Assembly (NCBI GenBank): GCA_022496185.1
Contig: WTXG01000283.1
Coordinates: 1-43,878, forward strand
Origin: Multifurca ochricompacta
Lineage: Eukaryota > Basidiomycota > Agaricomycetes > Russulales > Russulaceae
Length of the DNA stretch: 43,878 nucleotides
Reading direction: 5' to 3'
This document shows positions 40,905 to 43,878 of the stretch, piece after piece. Below the pieces are notes generated by a model. That model was given only the letters and a program-made list of their open reading frames with translations, had not been told where the DNA came from and did no database searches. The first letter of the stretch is position 1. The number at the start of each line of letters is the position of its first letter. A program made the position numbers and the translations under genes.

Positions 40905-42732
40905 ATGTCTTTCATCACTGCCTCTGCTGCCATCGACGCCTTCGCCTCCCCAATGACCATTGTCGAAAACTTCCCTTCCGCTTGCTGCATTGCGCATTCC
41001 GGACAGACCAGCCCGGCCAGAGGAGAAGGATCTTAGGAGTGTCAAGATCGCACTCGGACACAAGATTATCGCCGCGTTCATTCGCGGCTACTCAAGATTA
41101 CTTCAAAATTATGGTTTTATGTTCGGAAGAGTTAATGCATTTTATATTTCCATTATCATTTTATTCCGGTCTCATTTTATACAAGCGCGACTAAAACCCA
41201 CACAGTTATACATTACAGATCCGCTTCTTTCGCGCGCCCCTGTTTCTTGCATTCCTTGCCTCACATTTGATTCTGATTGACTTGTAGTTTACATTGTATG
41301 CCTCTCTGGCCAGATCTTTGGCCTCCAGTTTCGACTTTACTGTGCTATCTCCCCTATATTTACTCCTATAGTTAAATTGTATAAAAACCTTAGTAGTTTG
41401 TTCAGAATCATTATCCAGTTTTGATCCTTTTTATCCACTTGTCTGCTTCAACTTAGTTCTCACAAAAGCGAACTTAACAATCACTTTTACTCTTATTCGC
41501 GCTCGCTCTGCTCTTAGGTCGATTTCCGTGCTATCGCCAACCGTACCGGCAAATTCAGCTCGCCGTACCGGACTAACACCGGTACCCCCTACCAATAGTC
41601 TATTCCCTCCACCGCTCACCCCTCCTCTCGTCCCTCTTCTCCCATCGACTACGAAGCTGCTGAGACCCATGTCAAAAATCAATCCCCTAACCCGAACGAT
41701 GACTTTACCCACTGTGAAGAACCCCACCCCAACGACCTACTCAACAGGGAGATTGATGATGAGGCCCCGGAGTTTCCCTTCATTCCCAACAACCCCAACT
41801 CTTCAATGTACTTCCCCTTGGAGATCACGATGGCAGATGGTTCCAAGGCCATTGCCAAGTACATCTACTACACCAATGGAGGGATGGACGTGGCGGGATG
41901 TATGAAGAAGGATGGGCCAGTTTATGGGGCCCCGGTTTATTTGGAAGAAAGGTACACGGGACGACTTCACCACACAATGACTGACGAACAGCTGGGCCAC
42001 CTTTCTGCGGAGGACTGTCGTGCCTTCGCGATCGACGAGGTACTGAACGACATGAGGTTGCCACGCCTCAAGGCGGAAGTCATGAGGCTGCGGAAGAGCA
42101 TCACCTTACGGAGGACGTTGAACCAGCAGTACAAGGAGCACGCAAAAATGATGGCTAAGCTGATGAATGGGATGTTCCAATTGGAACAGGAGATTGTTGA
42201 CATTAGGAAGAGGTTGGAGGCAGGAGATGCATATCAGACAATCGCTGAAAGGTACGCTGACACCTATGCACGGCCTCTCCCTCCTCGTACACTGGGAGCC
42301 GCCCCGACACTGCTACCGAACCGACTCAAGATGCCACGGTTGCATGAGAATCCGCGTGGGGAAACCTGCTGGCACTGTGATAGCAAGTATCACATCAGTT
42401 GGAATTGCCCTCTCAACTGCAAGTGGTGCCGACACTGCCGCAGCAATCTTCATTGGAGCCAGCATTGCATCTTCTGACGCGTAGGGGTGGCCCCAACAAT
42501 CAATAATCCGTCAGGCTGGTGCGGCAAGTGCCTTCGTCACAACGCCAGGCATAAAGAGATCGACTGCCCCGTCTACGACCTGTGCTGCACCTGTGGACAG
42601 CGCGGCCCATACGGCTTCCTCCGCACCCATGCATGCCCACAAGAAATGGAGACGTATCAGATGGACAATCGTAATGTAGCTGATGACTACCTAGAACTGG
42701 TACAGGATGATGATGGTACGAGTCGTTTCTAG
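40905..42732 (+). pseudogene. Gypsy-3 ORF3: env-position protein with tandem zinc knuckles, split by a solo LTR
   Basis: The ATG at 40905 opens MSFITASAAIDAFASP. A solo LTR (40983-41611) interrupts it. Without the LTR and one duplication, the frame continues at 41617 in register, for about 397 codons to TAG at 42730-42732. One TGA (42475-42477) breaks it, where gypsy-2b has CGA. Order: acidic Ser/Pro segment; conserved domain MYFPLEITMADGSKAIAKYI, GAPVYLEERYTG, MTDEQLGHLSAED; a long helix, probably coiled coil; knuckle 1 CWHCDSKYHISWNC; knuckle 2 CRHCRSNLHWSQHC (both CX2CX4HX4C); a variant CGKC..H..C; and a last Cys/His group (CCTCGQRGPYG). No signal peptide or membrane helix is seen. A nucleic-acid-binding role is likely, otherwise unknown. 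Confidence 0.88.
40983..41611 (+). mobile_element. Solo LTR (629 bases) in gypsy-3 ORF3
   Basis: It begins tgctgcattg and ends tattccctcca, with duplications ccgct at 40978-40982 and 41612-41616. Gypsy-2b shows the uninterrupted ORF3, which confirms the borders. TATAAAA is at 41380-41386. It still has many CpG sites (for example tcgcgcgcccc), so it is probably young. It is unrelated to the other LTRs in the window. Confidence 0.88.
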
Positions 42733-42750
42733 CCAGGACTGCTAGAACCA

Positions 42751-42763
42751 GAAGAGGGGGTGA
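42751..42763 (+). other. Gypsy-3 polypurine tract
   Basis: gaagagggggtga lies directly before the 3' LTR and is shared in form with gypsy-2b. Confidence 0.75.
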
Positions 42764-43341
42764 TGTTACGAACCCCATCTCTGCCCGTATTCTTTTTCTT
42801 ACCTAACGACAACCCTTCCCTGCTGCCTACTCTCCACTACCAGATCACGTCTCCATCGTGGGACCCGTCACATGCTCTTTGCCCATCCCCGTGACTCGCT
42901 TGTTTATGTATCTTTGGCTGCCCTTATCTCTGCTTATCGTTTATCTTCTTATCGTATGACCGGACACTTACTTAATTCCCTATCAGTAGAAGCCAGGCTC
43001 TACGCCCTCCGCTTCCAGTTATTTGGGCCCACTTGACTCCGTGACTCTTATCTTTAGACGCTCATTCGATTACGTATATAAGTCCGCTGTAGCTACAATG
43101 TAGACCTCAGACTCGACTTATTGAATACATCGGTGTTTGTCTTCTGGACTTCCCCTTGAAACCTTTGACTCGATTGTCTCAGTGCTTTTGGCACTTTCCG
43201 CTCAACATCGTCACTAGGGAACAGCCCCTTTGACGTTGACTCACCCATTCGAACTCCAAGAGGTCCTATTGACCTCTTATCTGAATACACGAATGAAGCT
43301 GTCGCACAAGTCGTGCAGAGCGTCCCACACCGGACGTAACA
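42764..43341 (+). repeat. Gypsy-3 3' LTR
   Basis: 578 bases, same length as the 5' LTR, with eight differences, each CG in one copy and TG or CA in the other. It is followed by gtgtg, the target duplication. Confidence 0.96.
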
Positions 43342-43346
43342 GTGTG

Positions 43347-43878
43347 TTGGATGTGAGGAGTACTCTCAAGGAAAATGGGATGGAGATCTCTGATCTCCAG
43401 TTGAGCTTTATATTGCTCCAATCCCTACCTCCATCCTACTCAGCCATTGCTGGCTCAATCCTGGTGTCAGGTCCACCTGACCGCCTTTCCCCTCAGGACC
43501 TTGTACAAAGGTTCCTAAATGAGGAAAGCCGACTAGCCGGCCCTGCAGGAAGTGGTGTTGGGGTTGCCCTTAACAAGGCAGCCCATGTCAACAAAAATAA
43601 ACCAAAAAAAGTATCTTTCATGCCACAACCTGCAGGTGCATCATCGTCCAATGATGTCACCTGCTTCTATTGCCAGAAGCCGGGCCACAAGGCTAATGAA
43701 TGTTGGCAAAGGAAACAGGACAGAGCCAATGCTGATGCAGGCAAAAAAGGCAACAAGAGGAAGGGGCAAGGCCCCAGTGTACAAACAAACTCCACACAAG
43801 TAGCTACCGTAGTTAATGGTAGTGGCAGAATACAGGAGGTGCATGAGACACCTCGCATTTCACTTTATATGATGACTG
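43347..43878 (+). CDS. Copia-3 gag, C-terminal part, running off the window
   Basis: Gag resumes after gypsy-3 with LDVRSTLKENGMEISDLQ, then LSFILLQSLPPSYSAIAGSI (no solo LTR here, unlike copia-1), QDLVQRFLNEESRLAG and the zinc knuckle CFYCQKPGHKANEC (43661-43702). A basic Lys-rich stretch follows (KKGNKRKGQGPS), then VHETPRISLYMMT at the window edge. The frame is open throughout, about 177 codons. It begins the same polyprotein as 26298-26756. Protease and the rest of pol should follow downstream. Confidence 0.9.
   Translation, partial: MDVRSTLKENGMEISDLQLSFILLQSLPPSYSAIAGSILVSGPPDRLSPQDLVQRFLNEESRLAGPAGSGVGVALNKAAHVNKNKPKKVSFMPQPAGASSSNDVTCFYCQKPGHKANECWQRKQDRANADAGKKGNKRKGQGPSVQTNSTQVATVVNGSGRIQEVHETPRISLYMMT

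Larger units (their letters stand above)
26757..43341 (+). mobile_element. Gypsy-3: chromovirus with a third ORF, carrying three later insertions
   Basis: LTRs at 26757-27334 and 42764-43341 (578 bases each) and duplications gtgtg at 26752-26756 and 43342-43346 bound it. Inside are gypsy-4 (28226-35441) and solo LTRs at 39259-40515 and 40983-41611. Removing these leaves about 7.5 kb: Gag, Pol with protease, RT, RNase H, integrase and chromodomain, then ORF3. The two LTRs differ at eight positions, all CpG transitions. Three TGA codons in pol and ORF3, plus one lost base in gag, make it inactive. Confidence 0.96.
24866..43878 (+). mobile_element. Copia-3: copia element split by gypsy-3, 3' end outside the window
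   Basis: The 5' LTR (24866-25364), primer site, 0.9 kb leader and gag start (26298) are present. Gypsy-3 occupies 26757-43341, and gag resumes at 43347 in the right frame. The bases before the LTR are ggggt. It belongs to the same family as copia-1 (LTR, leader and gag nearly identical). The visible gag has no nonsense codon, so this may be the youngest copia here. Confidence 0.93.

Overview
The window is eukaryotic repeat DNA, most likely from a basidiomycete (mushroom-type) fungus. The evidence is Ty3/gypsy chromoviruses with C-terminal chromodomains, Ty1/copia elements with a Drosophila-copia-like half-tRNA primer site, TATA boxes of the TATATAA type inside LTRs, one short GT..AG intron candidate, and heavy CpG-to-TpG decay. 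The species cannot be named from the sequence. I see no host housekeeping gene, rRNA, tRNA gene or CRISPR array. Almost every base belongs to a transposable element or the remains of one.

Layout, left to right. Bases 1-16136 are a copia element (copia-1) whose 5' LTR lies just left of the window. It is split by a reverse-strand gypsy element (gypsy-1, 195-9378, target duplication gatga) and by a 909-base solo LTR (10656-11564, duplication gctgg). It ends in its 3' LTR at 15637-16136. Bases 16137-18111 are the remainder of an older copia (copia-2) into which copia-1 jumped. Bases 18112-21292 are a poorly coding, CpG-poor stretch. It starts with GGGTA-rich repeats and ends in a BED-finger-like, possibly hAT, coding exon. 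I read it, with low confidence, as the left part of a hAT-type DNA transposon.

From 21293 the elements are stacked inside one another: gypsy-2a (5' LTR and gag) is interrupted by gypsy-2b (reverse strand, 3' LTR, ORF3, chromodomain), which is interrupted by copia-3 (5' LTR, primer site, leader, gag). Copia-3 is interrupted by gypsy-3 (26757-43341, duplication gtgtg). Gypsy-3 is interrupted by gypsy-4 (28226-35441, duplication tcaag) and by two solo LTRs (39259-40515, duplication tcccc; 40983-41611, duplication ccgct). Copia-3 resumes at 43342 and runs off the window. With copia-2 and the hAT-like segment, the nest is seven deep. The right halves of copia-3, gypsy-2b, gypsy-2a, the hAT-like element and copia-2 should lie downstream in that order.

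The gypsy elements encode Gag (zinc knuckle) and Pol (protease, RT, RNase H, integrase, chromodomain). In three of them (2b, 3, 4) a third ORF lies between pol and the 3' LTR, in the position where retroviruses carry env. In the 2b/3 family this ORF3 carries tandem CCHC zinc knuckles. Gag and pol of gypsy-3 and gypsy-4 meet in a conserved -1 frame relation at GGATTTTTA. Most coding regions are broken by TGA codons that look like CGA-to-TGA deamination, and by one-base indels. Only the visible gag of copia-3 is free of damage apart from the gypsy-3 insertion.
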